Of a DNA stretch of 5,329 nt, positions 5,126 to 5,329 are shown piece after piece. The stretch is taken from positions 1-5,329 of the forward strand of contig CALMAV010000164.1 in NCBI GenBank assembly GCA_937859895.1, written 5' to 3'. The position numbers and the translations under genes were made by a program. The notes below the pieces were generated by a model. It saw only the letters and a list, made by a program, of their open reading frames with translations, was not told the DNA's origin and did not search any database. Within the stretch, counting starts at the first letter, position 1; each line of letters starts with the position of its first letter. This DNA is from an uncultured Bryobacterales bacterium. GTDB taxonomy: Bacteria > Acidobacteriota > Terriglobia > Bryobacterales > Bryobacteraceae.

Positions 5126-5329
5126 ATGAACATAGGATTTATTGGAATTGGAAACATGGGCGCTGCGCTAGTGCCGAACCTGGTAAAGGCCGGCCACAGC
5201 GTGAGCGTGTGGAATCGGGATGCGAAAGCGGCGCATGCTCTCGAAGGCGTGACGGTTCTTCCCTCCCCGGTAGCTGCCTTCGAAAACGATGCGGTGATTA
5301 CAATGCTGTCCGATGACAATGCGGTGCGC
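5126..5329 (+). CDS. NAD(P)-binding beta-hydroxyacid dehydrogenase family protein (3' end outside window)
   Basis: Only the first 68 codons are present, and the frame is open to the window edge. The protein begins MNIGFIGIGNMGAALVPNLV, the Rossmann first strand and glycine loop GxGxMG (7-12) of the 6-phosphogluconate / 3-hydroxyisobutyrate dehydrogenase superfamily. The second strand VSVWNRD (26-32) follows, with Arg31 in the position that in this family usually favours NADPH over NADH. VITMLSDDNAVR (57-68) is the usual fourth-strand segment. Members reduce or oxidise hydroxyacids, glyoxylate, semialdehydes or imines; the C-terminal half that would tell them apart is missing. AAGGAG (5107-5112) lies 13 nt before ATG, longer than usual, but no other in-frame start exists after the stop at 5093-5095. 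The gene follows the TetR gene on the same strand by 59 bp, so it may be co-transcribed with it or controlled by it. Confidence 0.88.
   Translation, partial: MNIGFIGIGNMGAALVPNLVKAGHSVSVWNRDAKAAHALEGVTVLPSPVAAFENDAVITMLSDDNAVR

Noticed and set aside
1..5329. CRISPR array, tRNA, rRNA or riboswitch
   Set aside because: No regularly spaced repeats, no cloverleaf-like segments with a T-loop consensus and no long conserved leader were seen on either strand.

Overview
The window (roughly 55-60% GC by eye) looks like chromosomal DNA of a free-living Gram-negative soil-type bacterium, perhaps Acidobacteriota or Proteobacteria. That placement rests only on base composition and on the gene families present (IS481 element, TetR/AcrR regulator, DHA1 MFS efflux protein, several NTF2/SnoaL-like proteins, a beta-hydroxyacid dehydrogenase). 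It is a weak inference.

Left third (about 51-1435, + strand): a decayed insertion sequence of the IS481 family. Imperfect terminal inverted repeats bound it. Its transposase has two premature stops and three frameshifts, all in the N-terminal DNA-binding part, while the DDE catalytic part is still an open frame (378-1367). Nothing recognisable lies to its left (1-50).

Middle (4319 down to 1606, - strand): a tight four-gene operon. The order is an NTF2/SnoaL-like protein (TTG start), a 12-TM-type MFS exporter (GTG start), then two tandem NTF2/SnoaL-like proteins that are clear paralogues of each other and overlap by GTGA. About 100 bp further on, a fifth gene begins at 1502 with a perfect Shine-Dalgarno but is cut after about 22 codons by the right end of the insertion sequence. 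The operon therefore appears to have lost its 3' end to the element.

Right (4395-5329, + strand): a TetR/AcrR repressor divergent from the operon across a 75-bp gap, then the first 68 codons of a 6PGDH/3-hydroxyisobutyrate-dehydrogenase-type NAD(P)-binding protein, which runs off the window. The arrangement suggests that the TetR protein senses a small molecule and controls the divergent exporter operon, and perhaps the dehydrogenase too. The three NTF2-like proteins would bind or transform that compound or a relative of it. No substrate can be named from the sequence.
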